58,773 nt of DNA from Laccaria trichodermophora (Eukaryota; Basidiomycota; Agaricomycetes; Agaricales; Hydnangiaceae), in the NCBI GenBank assembly GCA_018417955.1, contig JACTVC010000011.1, positions 1 to 58,773 on the forward strand, in the 5' to 3' direction. The notes below the pieces were generated by a model. It was not told where the DNA came from and searched no databases. It saw only the letters and a list, made by a program, of their open reading frames with translations. The position numbers were made by a program, and so were the translations under genes. Numbering within the stretch: position 1 is the first letter of the stretch; every line of letters begins with the position of its first letter. Shown here piece by piece: positions 22,336 through 35,986 of the stretch.

Positions 22336-23650
22336 CATTCATTAAGCTTTCAACAATAACTATCCTCCTATATATTTCTATTCAATGTCGACTATCATTC
22401 TTGTATTTTTTGGGCCAAATACATACTTTACAAAAGTAGATACGGCTATATCATAACAAAGTCAATTCCCTGATGGAGGAAATAGAAGAATGTAGAAGCA
22501 GAAGAAAAGCAAGCAGATTTACCGATGAGGCAATTGTGATCCGCGACGGTATCAAAGATCGAAGCCTTACGATAGGTTAGGGTCGCTTAGTATTCTCATT
22601 GGAAAAATTCAACTCAGAGAGACTTGGACGTCTCTCAACCTAAATCCTGAGGTTCGCGTAACATAGTGAGAAGAAAGCAGAGAAAAGTAAGTATGTAATC
22701 CAAAGAGGGCAAGCCAACTTCCAATTATTTAACTTCTCCATCATCAACTGTTTGTGAAGCCCTATGATCTGACACTTTTACTTAGGCTGCCAACATGACC
22801 ATTCTTTCCAAATTCTTTCCTACATCATATATGCATAGGATTCGCTTCACGTTGCGTATAATATGGACTCAAGATGAACTTATCGATTGCCAGTCTCGGG
22901 AGGTGCGACTGATGTGAAGCCAGGTGTGAACGATTCCGCATAACTCACGGTTCAACGTTCAACATCTGAACTCGAGCAATTTTTCTAGAATACAACTCAA
23001 ACACAACCAGTGCTATATCGTATGCGCTTACTTGTCCTCAATGCCAGTTCCGCCGTAGGGTCTTCTAGAAGGCAGGAAACTCAACTGAAGGGAGCGTTGG
23101 TGATGACTTTGAACTTAAGGCCAGAAGAAACCGCAACACATTCTCCGACGACTTCCACCTGAATGGTCCTACTTTGGCTGACAATCGCTAATATCCCCTT
23201 GGCCGCCCACTGTTGCATATCTGGTCTCGCCCTTTGCCAGACTCAAACCCTTATCAGGCGAGAAATCCACCTTGCGCCCCATTTCTCCCCCTCCCACGCC
23301 CAGAGCGCTTTAATGATCGCCGTTATGCTGGAACAACACGCACTATATTGCAAGATGGTTTCATGCAATGCCTCGTAACCATTGTGACTATGCTTTTTGG
23401 CGTTGTCACCTTGATTGTCAGTGTAGTCTTGTCATTCACGGCTATGCCTGTCACTGAATTTTGTTGTTGCTTGAATAGTCACTTGTCTTCATGTTCTAGG
23501 GAACGGGCAGGGCACGAGGGAAAGCGGAGGCAATGAGGTATCGATGTGCCGTCACCTGACCGTGACGATGGCCTTTATGTGAAAACAAAGACAAGTGATG
23601 AATCGTGAAATATAAAGTGAGCCCTATCTTCCTTTGAATGACCAACAACC
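22336..23650. other. Intergenic region upstream of the ankyrin genes
   Basis: No supported gene. Two overlapping frames at 23163-23536 encode hydrophobic stretches but have no splice context. A TATA element at 23611 serves the next gene. Confidence 0.4.
23611..23624 (+). promoter_or_regulatory. Core promoter of the first ankyrin gene
   Basis: TATAAAGTGAGCCC, 40 bp before the ATG. The second ankyrin gene has TATAAGGTGAGCCC at the same distance, so the duplication included the promoter. Confidence 0.6.
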
Positions 23651-26600
23651 ATGCCCCAGAACATTGAAGCCCAATCTTTCATTGAACACATCGTCCAGCT
23701 CCCACCGGGCCCAGGTATCTTCCTCCACGAGGCTCTTCAGCCCTCGCTTGACGACGAAGCTGAGCTCCGTAAGCTTTGGGCCACTGACAAGACCAACGCG
23801 CGTCTTTCGAGCCCTTACGTGGGCCTTGTTGACGTTTTCAATGCCCCAGGCGATATCAGGACAACCAGAGCTCGTGTAGTGAAAGATGAAGATCTGAACA
23901 CGAAATACGTGATGCCTCTTTCTAAAGCAAACAGGAGGAAGGAGGGCGCACCGAGTATGGTCGCCGATATGGAGGAATTTCAAAGGAACTGGGCCATGTT
24001 CACCGAGAATTCGTTATCCAAACTCATCGACTGGAACAACGTTGTTGCTGCTGGAGGGTCTGTGCTCGCTTGTTTGACACCCCTCAGCGACGCGGTCAAA
24101 GTCTCCGAGTGCACTATCAAGAAGCATTATCACTCTGAAGCATACCCAACGTCAGATGTTGACCTGTTCTTGTGGGGTATGACTCCTGAGCAGGTACGGT
24201 TTTCCTTTCGGCAGGTGTCCTGACTCCTGATGCATTTCCGTTCTATTCAGGCTGAAGTGAAGATCAACACGATCTACGAAGCTATTCGTGATTCCGTTTT
24301 TTGGGAGGTTACCTGCGTCCGAACCAAACACACCGTTTCTATTCATTGTAAGCAAGGCGCCCTTACTCACAACCCTTGCTCACACATAATTTGCAGCCCA
24401 GTACCCCATTCGTTCCGTGCAAATTGTGTTGCGATTGTACAGCTCCCCCGCTGAGATCCTAGCTGGCTTCGATATCGACGCTCCCTGCTGCGCCTACGAT
24501 GGTGCATCCCACATGTCATCACCTCTTCATCGTTACTCACTATTTGACAGGAACCCGTGTGTGGGCCAACCCAAGGGCCATCGTAGCCATGATGCGCCAA
24601 TGCAACACTGTTGACATGACTCGACGTTCCCCATCCTATGAAGTTCGACTTGCAAAGTATTCCAGACGTGGCTTCGAGGTTTACATACCTACTCTTAGGC
24701 GTGGAACCATCGATCCAACTGTAAGTGAGATAACTTCTCCGTGAGCTTCTTGACCTTACATAAACCATCTCCTATACCTAGATCTATGAATGCTCTCTTG
24801 CTCGCGTGCAAGGTCTTGCACGCCTCCTTGTCTTCGAAAAGCTGCCAGACACTAGCACTCGCTCTGCTTTTCTTCGATTTCGTAGTGAACTCCGCGGAAG
24901 GCGGGCCGCATCGACTGGATACCACCGTTATCACAAACGATATTATCGCGGCGATTTGAAAGGTGACTCCGCAATTGGTGGCTTGGAAATGAACGATTAC
25001 GATATTGCCTCGCTCCATATCCCTTATGGACCTGGCTGGGATGCACAAAGAATCAAGACGTTGATCTATCAGACGGTGCTTGTTTTTACTGGTGCTTTGA
25101 GCCATTTACTGATGTTCTGAATGCAGGATTTCGGAACAAATTGTTGGTGTTGGCTGTCCTTCCTTATCCATGCTATCCTAACAACCGTTACAGATGTGTT
25201 CAGTGGTAAGAACAAAGGCCGTCGTCTCCATCGTCATCCTGCTTTCTTTGGCACCATGGAGGAGTGCTTGGAAGACTGGTGTGAGGTATGCTGTTCTTCC
25301 TAACCACACCTCTGTCTTCTTTGCTAACAGACCAACATCAGAACTGTCCAGAACCTATTGATGACGACGAGCGCAAGTTACAGTTAGAGGAAGACAAACA
25401 ATACGTTCGTGGTCGTTTAAAGTTTGTCTTTCTTATTTTTGTCTACATCGCGGGACTAACCCTACTTCAGGTTTATTGAGGAGAACCCAGGTCGACAAAG
25501 CATCTCAGGCAGCTTCAATCCCATTGACATTGGCGAATGGAGTGACCAAGTGTACGTCAAACCGACTGGAGTCTTCTTCACGGCCATCGCCACCAAGAAC
25601 CTCAACTTCGTCAATTCTATTCTTGCCTTAGGCAAGTTGGATGTTAATCAGCGCGACCACCTAGGCCGAACTTCGCTTCACGTTGCCATCATCTCCGGTG
25701 CCTCTGACATTGCCTGCCAGCTCATTAAGGCGGGGGCCCGAGTTTCTGCACGCCTTATTGATGGAAGAACACCGCTGCATTTGGCGGCGCAATACAACCT
25801 TGTGGATGTCGTGACGAAGCTTTTAGAATGCGGTGGGACCGACTATGAGCCAGCTAGGAAGGACCACACGGATGACACGAATGACGAGGATGAAGACGGA
25901 AGCGATGATGATGACAAGAATGGCCTTGAAGTCAATGCGGTGGATCATGAGTTCGGATTTTCTGCACTCTCTTACGCCATCCTCTATGCATCTCTCCCGG
26001 TTCTCGAGGTACTCGTTACCAACGGCGCGGATGTCAAAATGAACAACAGCCGTATTCGCCCACTAGCCCTAACAATCTTCCGGGAAAGTGAAGATGAGGG
26101 ATGCAAGATTGCGGAGAGGCTTCTGCGGGCAGGCGCATCTTCGTCGGTTGTCGACGAACATATGTGCACCATCCTTCACATGGCCGTCAATGCCGGGAAG
26201 GCCAAGCTTGTGTCACATCTCCTGAAATGTGATCCCGATGCAACCTCTGTCGTCAACTTCCCCGCTCTCAAAGGGAACGATGTGATATTCCCCTTGGTTT
26301 CCGCTTTGGCTATTGGAAGCTATTCAACTGTTGCGATCTTGCTCGCGCATGGAGCCAAGGTTCATCTTGAGGAAGGGGATATCAAAAAAGCTCGGAAAGC
26401 AGCGTACGTCCCTTTTTTCGCAGATGATGGATCTTAGCTCATAGATATACCAGTAGATCTAGGAATTGTGGTCGTAACGCTATCAACTACATTGGACAGG
26501 CCAATTTGCCTGTAGAGACTGCCATGTGCTCCTTGGACGATATCATTCAACTCCTCCTCGCACTTGGTGCACAGGCTAATGTCGGACTCAAACGATCCAT

Positions 26601-28899
26601 GAGGACACATGATCGGAGGGATCGCAAATCTCTTCTTGACTGGGTGGACTTCGCTATAATCTCCTGCACTGCCAGCCTTGAGGAGCTGAAAACTGACATC
26701 ATTGTCAAGGATATACGCGCAAATGGCTGGAATGGATTCCCAGTCAATTGCGGGCAGGTCACGAAGGAGCGTTACTCGAGCAATGGTGCTGACTTAGAAG
26801 AGGAAGCGGTGGAGAAGCGTCTGAGAGAGAGGGAAGAAAGAATTCAACAGCTCAACGAGTCGATGGCTTACCTTACGGAAACGAAGCAGCTTCTCCTCGC
26901 CAAAGGGGCCAAGACCTGGCCTGAGATTTATCCTGACAGGGAGGGCCCAATCACATCGTATGCTATCCCAGTGCCTTGCGGAAACTCTTCCAGAACATCA
27001 GGTCACAACTTTGTCACAACCCCCTCCTATCGTCAAAGGTTCACTCTCCACACTACGTCCATCCATCCCGAGACCATACTCAACGTAAACTTTCTTCACA
27101 ATGTCATCCATGACAGGGATTTGGGAACATTTGTCCAGCTCGTCAATCTCTACCATGCTGCACCAGAAGCCATTGATCATTCAGACAGTTTGGTCCAATT
27201 GGTCTTGAACGCAGATCTACCTGAGTTTCTAGACGAGTACATTAGGCAAACTGGCTACGAAATCGATTTCAAGGTAGCGCAGAAGAGAGCTCGGAATGAA
27301 GTTCCCGTGATCAGTGATATGGACAACGATAATATCGGCCTTAACGTCCGCAGAGAGAGCTGGGCGACACAAAGGGAGCTCGACGCGGTAGAACGTGTTC
27401 AATATGCCGTACCCCTTGTATGGAAAGCGGCGTATTGTGGCGCGAAGAAGATCATCAAATACCTCGCAGGTGACGAACCGTTGGCCGCGTTCCGCTTCTA
27501 TTCAACAAGTAACAGCGTGTCTGATCATGCTAAACGCCTTCGCCGCATCAGCAACCTTGATGAGGTACTGCCTGGATGGTTGGGCTGGACAGTCAGTGTC
27601 TTCGGAGAATCCCCTCTCACTGCCGCCATTATGGGCAATCATTTTTCAATAATGAAGGTGCTCTTTGCGAAGAAGGGCAGCTTGATGTCTTCCGCTCTCA
27701 GACAAAGGTATTCTTCTGAATTCACACGTTTCGACCACAATGCTCATTCTCAACTTGTAGTATCAAATTTATTGGTTACAATCCGCTCTTGTTGGCAGTT
27801 CGATGTGGCTGTGACATCGAGCTGATCGACGATCTGCTTGAAAGGGGGGTCTCTCCACTTGAACGGGATCAGGTCAAGGGGTATGTGGCATTTGATGGCA
27901 ATATTCCTCCCCTTCCTCTAACCTTCTCGCGTAGTTGGAACATATATCATCTTGCCGGCCATGGAAACAATGGAGACTTGGTCGAACATGTTCTTTGCAG
28001 GCTCCCTCAAGATCTCAATGAGGCTCTTCTTGTTCAACAATCCAAAGATCGACTCAACACCGTACGTCTTTTCTTCTTATCTTCGCAAATTCCCCCTCAC
28101 CCATCGTCCATCAATCCAGCCCCTCCATCTCGCTGTCAAAGCGGGTTCTAAACGAGTCGTGCAGCTCATCCTCAACTTCACGAAGTCTACGTTACTTACG
28201 CGAAATGTCGACGGCTACATCCCTCTTCACTATGCTGTCATCCAGAGCTACCCGGAGATCTTCCAACTTTTGATTGATGCGGGTGGTTCAGCAAGCGGTT
28301 TGAATATGGAAGATGGAGCTGGTCGGACACCCCATGAAATACACTCTCTTCAAGAACTCAAAGAGCGCCACCAGGAATTGTATGCCAGTTGCCAGGCCGG
28401 GCCGTCTGAAATCAACCCTTCGCAGGTCAGGCTGACGAAGCGGTATGATACCGCAATGTTACGGGTCAAACTTCCTATGTTGCGGTCGACGATCGACGCT
28501 TTGCTTGGCGATGGCACGTTGAATGATAAACCCAAGCTAACTTGGGAGTTGATCTCATTTGCAACGATGATGGAAACGCGACTCCAAGCAGTTCCAGATG
28601 CTGAGAATGCAGCCTGCCGGACCAGGAAGCCGGTGGAGCTCAGGGTGGACAGGAACACAGTGGAACGTGGCGATATCAAGAGGTTAGGAAAGGTTTTGTT
28701 GGCAGGGCTGGCTACCGCTCCTGGTCCGTCTCGGAATCGACAACTAGTTCATCTTATCGATGTGCAGAGGTCTGTGCGCGCTGATTTGGAGAAGGTAAAT
28801 CAGGCGGAAATGCACACCACCATTGATGTGCTGGAGTCTCAACATGGCATGATATTTAAGCATCTTGGTCACTTCGTCTTGAGCCCGGACAACGAATGA
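23651..28899 (+). CDS. Nucleotidyltransferase-like/ankyrin repeat protein 1
   Basis: Twelve exons chain in frame (23651-24193, 24251-24347, 24397-24501, 24551-24720, 24782-25075, 25127-25285, 25342-25421, 25471-26403, 26454-27707, 27761-27880, 27935-28061, 28120-28899), giving 1,553 residues. Residues 135-137 are GGS and 169-171 are DVD (in SDVDLFLWG), the arrangement of the Pol beta-type nucleotidyltransferase fold, though with a longer gap than usual. RLYSSPAEILAGFDIDAP follows and could supply the third acidic residue. A short hydrophobic segment (about residues 400-420) precedes many ankyrin repeats (GRTSLHVAIISGASDIA, GRTPLHLAAQ and others). The last exon is a repeat-poor helical tail. 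Compared with the next gene it lacks about 164 residues in the middle (near 27040) and has a shorter acidic linker. The function is inferred: ankyrin recognition coupled to a possible nucleotidyl transfer activity. Confidence 0.8.
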
Positions 28900-29250
28900 G
28901 TGCTACCGGGGTTGGCAGAACATTCCAGTCAGGGCTCCAAGGTTCATGCTACTAGTATTGACATGTATTATACCATCTGTCGAACAGAAAGAAATTCATT
29001 ACTTCCACAACAGTCCTCCACGTCTCAGCCGTTGAGTGCGGATGCGGATGAGGATGAGACGGGTCCTATCACTGCCTTCTGACTCTCGGCCCGACTCTGA
29101 TGACTCAATTTCCCGCCCATTTCCATAAGAGGAACGGCGGAGGGCGGTAGCGATGCGCATCAGCTGATGATGGCCGCCGGGCCTGATGTTATGACAAGTC
29201 ATTCGTCCCGGTTATAAGGTGAGCCCAGTTCCTCTGGACTGCAAGCAACC
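28900..29250. promoter_or_regulatory. Short intergenic promoter between the two ankyrin genes
   Basis: 351 bp. It ends with TATAAGGTGAGCCC at 29213-29226 followed by the ATG at 29251, the same arrangement as before the first gene. No gene fits here. Confidence 0.55.
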
Positions 29251-32200
29251 ATGCCCCAGAATCCTGAATCCCAATCTTTCATAGACCGTATTACCCAGCT
29301 CCCAACGGGCCCCGGTATCTCCCTCGACGATGCTCTTCAACCATCGCTTGATGACGAGGCTGAGCTTCGAAAGCTTTGGGCTACTGACAAGACCAACGCT
29401 CGTCTTTCTAGCCCTTACGTGGGCCTTGTCGACGTTTTCGATGCCCCAGACGATATCAGGAGAACCAGAGCGCGTGTGGTGAACGATGGAGACGATCTCA
29501 GCGCCAAATACGTGATGCCGTTATCCGAAACGAACAGGAGGGAAGAGGGCGCGCCCAGTATGGTGGCGGATTTGGAGGAGTTCCAGAAGAATTGGGCCAT
29601 CTTCACAGAGGGATCCTTATCTCAGCTCATCGATTGGAACAACGTTGTTGCTGCTGGAGGGTCCGTGCTCGCTTGTTTGACACCCCTCAGCGACACGGCA
29701 AAAGTCTCCAAGCGCGCCATTAGGAAGTACTACCACTCTGCGGCGTACCCGACATCGGATGTTGATCTTTTTTTGTGGGGTATGACGCCGGAACAGGTAC
29801 GTTATTCATCGAGTTTTGTTCTGACTGGCACCCTTAACATGCATTTTGTCCAGGCTGAAGTGAAGATTAATGCGATATATGAAGCTGTTCGTGATTCTGT
29901 CCCTTGGGACGTTACCTGCGTTCGAACCAAGCACACCGTTTCCATCCATTGTAAGTACAACACCTTTCCTTGACTCGACTCTATTAACACTTCATCTCTA
30001 GCTCAGTACCCATACCGTTCCGTACAAATCGTGCTGCGACTATACAGTTCACCCGCGGAGATATTGGCCGGCTTTGACATTGATGCTCCTTGCTGCGCCT
30101 ACGATGGTAGTATATTCCACTCATTGTCGTCACTTTACATTCGCTCACAGTTTGACAGGAACTCGAGTATGGGCCAACCCAAGGGCCATTGTGGCCATGA
30201 TGCGCCAATGCAATACAGTCGACATGTCTCGCCGTTCCCCATCCTACGAAGTTCGACTTGCAAAGTACTCTGGACGCGCTTTCGAGGTTTACGTTCCAAC
30301 CCTCAAGCGAGAGGACATTGACCCAACGGTAAGTTAGCTCATGATCGTCCCATTGTCATCGTTTACCACTCCTGGTCTCCTAGATTTACGAACGCTCCAT
30401 CGCTCGTATGGAAGGCCTTGCACGTCTTCTCGTCTTCGAAAAGCTCACGGACACTGACACTCGCTATGCTTTCCTTGAATCTCGACGTGAGCTCCGTGGA
30501 CGGCCCAATGCTTTGAATAGATACAACTGCCGTAACAAACGCAAGTACAAGGGCGATTTGAAAGGAGAATCAGCAATCGGTGGTTTGGAGATGAATGACT
30601 ACGATGTTGCCTCCCTGCATATCCCTTACGGACCGGGCTGGGACGCACGAAGGATTGATAAGTTGATTTACCAAACGGTACGTGTTTCTACCTCAACGCT
30701 TGACTCCTTTATTGACGTTGGAAACAGGATTTGGGAATGAATTGTGAGCATTGGTCGACTTATCTTACATGCACAATTGTTCTGATCATCGTTGCAGCTA
30801 CTTTCAATCCGAAGAACAAAGGCCGTCGTCTCCATCGTCACCCTGCCTTTTTTGGTACCATGCGAGAGTGTTTGGAGGATTGTTGCGAGGCACGCTCTTT
30901 TTCTCAGCTTCATGCTAATCTTCGTGACTCACAAACGGACGACAGAACTGTACAGAACCTATCGACGATGACGAACGCAAGTTACAGGGAGAAGAGGACG
31001 AGCAATACATTCGTAGCCGTCTCAAGTCCGTTTTCCTCTATCTGTTCACTTCTTTTTTGTCATCGTTAATGGCAATCCCTCTCCAGGTTCATCGAAGAGA
31101 ACCCGGGTCGACAGAGCATTTCGGGAAGCTTCAACCCCATTGACGTAGGCGAATGGAGCGACCAGGTTTATGTCAAGCAGACTGAAGTTTTCTTCGCTGC
31201 TATCGCTGCCAAGAACCTCGATCTTGTCAAATCCATCCTCGCCTCAGGCACATTGGACGTCAACCAGCGCGACCACGTCGGCCGGACCTCACTTCACGTC
31301 GCTATCATCTCCCGTGCCTCTGACATCGCGTGCGAACTCATCGACGCTGGGGGCAGGGTTTCTGCGCGCCTTGTTGATGGGAAGACTCCGCTGCATTTGG
31401 CGGCGCAATATGACCTTGTGGATGTTGTCAAGAAACTGTTGGAACGGAGCGCGGTTAATGCTGAGCAGGTCAAAAAGGGTGATGCGAATAAAATGGACGA
31501 GGACGGGGATGGGGATAAAGGGAAGAAAGATCTGGATCGTCCATCCTCTGAGGACGATTGGAGCTCGGACGAAGATGATGGGAAGGAGAAGGACGTGGTG
31601 ATGAAAGACGCTCAGGATGAAGACGATGGGGACGATGAGGACGAAAGTGATCACGACGAAGGTGACGACGATGAAGGCGATGATGGAGATGAGGATGAAG
31701 ATGGAGAGGCAAAGAAGGCCAAAGTCAAGGAGGAGGAAAAGGAAACTGCAGCGGCCACCGGCGATATACCCGAAGACGAAGAAGACCAACCAGATATTCT
31801 CGACGTCAACATGGAGGATTGGGACTTTGGTTTCCCCGCTCTCTCTTACGCCATCCTCTACGCATCTCTCCCGGTACTCGAGGTACTCATTACAAATGGC
31901 GCAGATGTCAAGGCGGCCACGAAAATGAACAAGCATGATGCCAGTCCCCTTCTACCACTCACCCTCACGATTCTCAGGGAGGACGAAGACGAGGCATGCA
32001 AGATTGCAGAGAGGCTTCTCCAAGCAGGTGCATCCTCGTCGACTGCCGACCAATTCATGCGCACCATCTTCCACATGGCCGTCAATGCAGGAAAGGTCAA
32101 GCTCGTATCAACGATCTTGAAGTGCGATCCCAATGCAAGTTCTGTAGTCAACTTCCCCGCTATCAAGTGGAACGACGTTATCTTCCCCTTGGCTTCTGCT

Positions 32201-35200
32201 GTGAAGCTCGGAAGCTACTCGATCATTGCCATCTTACTCGCTCACGGAGCCAAGGTCGAGTTTGAGGAAGAGGATGTTACAAGAGCTCGGGAAGCGGCGT
32301 ACGTCCCTTTTTTTTCACGAGTGATGAACCCAGCTGATGAATAAACCAGTGGACCTAAAGGTTGCAGAAACATGCTCTCGTATGGAATTACCAACTTCCT
32401 TCAGCAAGCCATTACGCCGGTAGAGACCGCCATGCAATCATACGACGATGTCGTTCAACTCCTCCTCGCATTGGGAGCACAGGCCAGCGCTGGACTGAAG
32501 AAATCTATAACTGCATATGATCGGAATGACCGCAGGTCTCTTCTTGACTGGGCCGACTTTGCGATCGACTACTGCACGGACACGCTTGAGAAGCTGGATA
32601 CGGATATCATTGATAAGAAAGAAGTCGAAGATATTCCTAAGACTGGCTGGAAGGGATTCCGGGCCAAATATGAGCAAGCACTGAGAGAGCCCTACAAAAC
32701 TGATTCTGAACAAGAATCTGAAGAGGAAGCTGCGGAGAAGCGATTAAGAGAGCGGGAAGAGAGAGTTCAGAAACTCAACGACTCGAAGCTTTATCTCGTG
32801 GAAGCGAAGCGGCTTCTCCTCGCCAGAGGGGCCAAGACTTGGTCTGAGATTTACCCTGACAAGGAGGGCCCGATCAAAGTGTCGAAGTCGAATGCTGCCC
32901 CAGTGCCCTACGAGGCGGACGTTACCAAAGAATCTGGTTACAACCTCCTCTCTACCTCCTACTACCGTCAACCGGTCCCTGTTCATCTGAGCGGGTTGTA
33001 TGACGAGCTCTACGAGGCTTGCTTCGCTGGCGACAAGGAGAAAATCAAGAAACTCTGCTTGCCTTCGGAGGGACAACAATCCAAAACCTCTCTTCTTTGC
33101 ATTTCTGTGGACGTTAGGGATCCTAAGCAAACTAATTCATACATCCACCCAGGCATGCCGCTTTTCTATCTTTTTTTGATGGTTTTTCATTGATGATTCC
33201 CCAGGTTTCACGCCTCTGTTTGTTGCCATCAGCGGGCGACAATGGTCAACAGCCAAACTGATCATTGCAACCGCAACAGCGCAGTACCATCCCGATGAGG
33301 AGGATAACGTCGACTACTCCGAGAGTATTCACTTCGGTTAGCTCTTTTGCCATGCTTTTCAAATCAACCCTCATATAAGGTGTTAGATGACGATTCGGAC
33401 GACGATGCGTCTGAGTGCTCCGACGATACAGTTGAAATGAAGACGGCGGTTACCAAGTTCAAGGACATCGCCACTTTACCCTTCGGCATCGAGTCAGACA
33501 TCCATCCCAAGACCATGCTCCAAGATTGTTTTGTGTATTGTAGGGGGGATAAATGTCAAGTTTTCACAAATTTGCTCCAAAAAGCGGTCCACGAAAAAGA
33601 CTTCGAAGCATTCGTTCATCTTGCCAATCTCTACCACGCCCTACCGGAGCCGCTTGAACTTCCGGAAAATCTGCTTCAAGTTATCTTGAACGCGGATCTA
33701 CCTGAGTTCTTGGACGAGTATATCCGCCGCACTGGCTACGGGATTGACTTCAAGGTTGCGGAACAGGAAGCAGGAGATGAGGTTCCCGTGATCAACGATA
33801 AGAATAGGATTTACCTTGGTCTCAACGTGCACGGAAAGAAACGCGCAGATTTGGCGACACAGAACGATCCTAATGCCATAGGACAAGCCCAAAATACGGT
33901 TCCCCTTGTTTGGAAAGCAGCCCAATCTGGTGCAAAGGGGATCGTCGAGTACCTCACAACCGACAAGCCATTGGCTGCGTTCCGCTTCTATTCAACAAGC
34001 AACAGCGAGTCTGATCGAGCTGAACGCCTTCGCCGCACCAGCGACCTCGACAAAGTTCTTCCGGGATGGTTGGGCTGGACGATCAGTCCCCTTGGCGAGT
34101 CTCCTCTCACTGCAGCCATCATGGGGAATCACCTCGCAGTTATCAAGCTGCTCTTTGCGAAGAAGGGCAGCTTGATGTCTTCCGCTCTCAAACAAAGGTA
34201 TGCTCTTCTTCATTCTGTACCTCTCTTCCCTCACTTCCAATTCGCAGCATCAAATTCGTCGGCTACAACCCTCTCTTGTTGGCAGTGCTAAACAACTGTG
34301 ATATCGAGCTGATTGACAATCTGCTCGGGAAGTCTGTCTCTCCAGCTGAACGAGACCAAATCAAGGGGTACGTGGGACTGATGACGACGTTCCTCCCCTC
34401 TAACTTTCTTGCGCAGTTGGAATATATATCATTTTACTAGCTGCGGAAACAATGGAGATCTGGTCGAACATCTTCTTCGCAAGCTCCCCCGAGATGTTAA
34501 CGAGGCCCTTCTTACTCAACAATCCAAAGATCGACTCAACACTGTATGCTTCTTCTGTTCATTTTTGTCCGACTTATTTTCATAAATCATCCGTCGATTT
34601 AGCCGCTCCATCTCGCTGTCAAAGCAGGCTCCATACGCGTCGTGCAACTCATTCTCGACCTCAACAAGTCTTCGCTCTTAACCCGAAACATTGATGGTCA
34701 TATTCCACTTCACTGTGCCGTCATTCACAACTACCCCGAAGTTCTCCAGCTCTTGATCAACGCAGACAGTGCAGGGAGCAGCTTGAGAATGGAAGATGGG
34801 ATGGGTCAAACTCCCTACGAGATCCATTCTCTTCGGGAGCTTACCGTCCGCCTCCAGGATTTCCCCGCTACTCGCGATGCTGGGATCAGCGAGATCAGTC
34901 CCTCGCACGTCCAAGAGCGCAAACGGTACGATATGGACAAGTTACAAGTCGAGGTTCCTCTTCTTCGGTCGACAATCGACGCTCTGGTCAAGGATAGCAA
35001 GTTAAAGGACAAGACCAAATTATCCTGGGAGTTGAACGCTTTTGTTACGATGATGGAAGTCCGACTTCGAACGGCTTTAGACGCTGAAAACGCGGCTTCC
35101 AATACTCGGAAGCCGGTGGAGCCCAAGAACGCAGTCGACCGAAGTGACATCCACAAGTTGAGAAAAGTTTTGCTGGCAGGGCTGGCTGCCGTTGGCGGTT

Positions 35201-35400
35201 CGTCTCGGGATCGACAACTCGTGCATCTTATTGATGTGCAGAGGTCCGTGCGTGCTAATTTGGAGAAAGTGAACCATAAGAAATGGCAGGACGTTAAGGA
35301 CGAAGGTTTTGGGGAGGATGCGGGGGAGACGCAGGAGCATCAACGTGGCATAATCTTCCAACTTGTCGGCCAATCCGTCTTGATTCCGGACAACAGATGA
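29251..35400 (+). CDS. Nucleotidyltransferase-like/ankyrin repeat protein 2
   Basis: Fourteen exons chain in frame to 1,818 residues, with the same exon order as the gene at 23651. The N-terminal domain is very close to copy 1 (GGSVLACLTPLSD, then SDVDLFLWGMTPEQ). The exon starting at 31087 holds ankyrin repeats and a strongly acidic, Asp/Glu/Lys-rich linker (about 31470-31790) some 93 residues longer than in copy 1. Additional ankyrin-type sequence around 33000-33340 (GFTPLFVAISGRQWSTAKL) is absent from copy 1. Two introns use GC-AG borders: 30890-30945, where copy 1 has GT, and 33153-33204. The gene is intact. An active enzyme is not proved; the domain could be a degenerate nucleotidyltransferase. 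Confidence 0.8.
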
Positions 35401-35986
35401 GCATCAGCGTAGTTAGGAGAACGTGTTTTTCTATATATAGTCTCAATTGTCAGAATGCGAGTTCCGTCACGGTGGTCATTTCAAGTTGTCAGCAGTATTG
35501 AACTAGTAACATATCACGACCGAATCGAACGACGTTGGAACGACAACTAAGTATCACCCTGGCCCCTTTGACCAGAAATCGATCCGAGCATCTCTTCTCA
35601 ACCCCAGAACTACTCTTTGTTCCCTGCCCAGGATGGTACAATCGGTCGCCAAGTGGAACACCTCGAACTTCATGGCTCAGTCCAGATGCCTTGAAAACAG
35701 CGGCGCGGATGGTGTACTCTACGGAAGGGTAGTGGGTCTCGACTGGCACCCAAGCTGAGGTATACTGTATTCCCACTTGATTCCCACACTCGAGGACATT
35801 CGAATCCAGGAACGTCACGGTCTCTTCGATCCAACCGTGATTCATGCAACTTTGACACGCCTTGCTCTCTCAAAGACGCGTTCCTGCAAGGTTTTTCTAG
35901 TAGGTGCACGAGCATATTGTTGTATAAATTAATTCCAGACGCGTCACTTCCTCTTAAGCAAGGCAAATAGTTCCCACAACTTCACC
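35401..35986. other. Intergenic region
   Basis: A minus-strand frame at 35489-35845 starts with a protein-like stretch (MNHGWIEETVTFLDSNVLE, then AWVPVETHYPSVEYT), but I could not identify it or find exons around it. It may be a remnant. Confidence 0.35.

Noticed and set aside
25833..26042. Frames rich in Thr/Met/Arg inside the ankyrin genes, on both strands
   Set aside because: They are shadows of the acidic linker coding sequence read in another frame.
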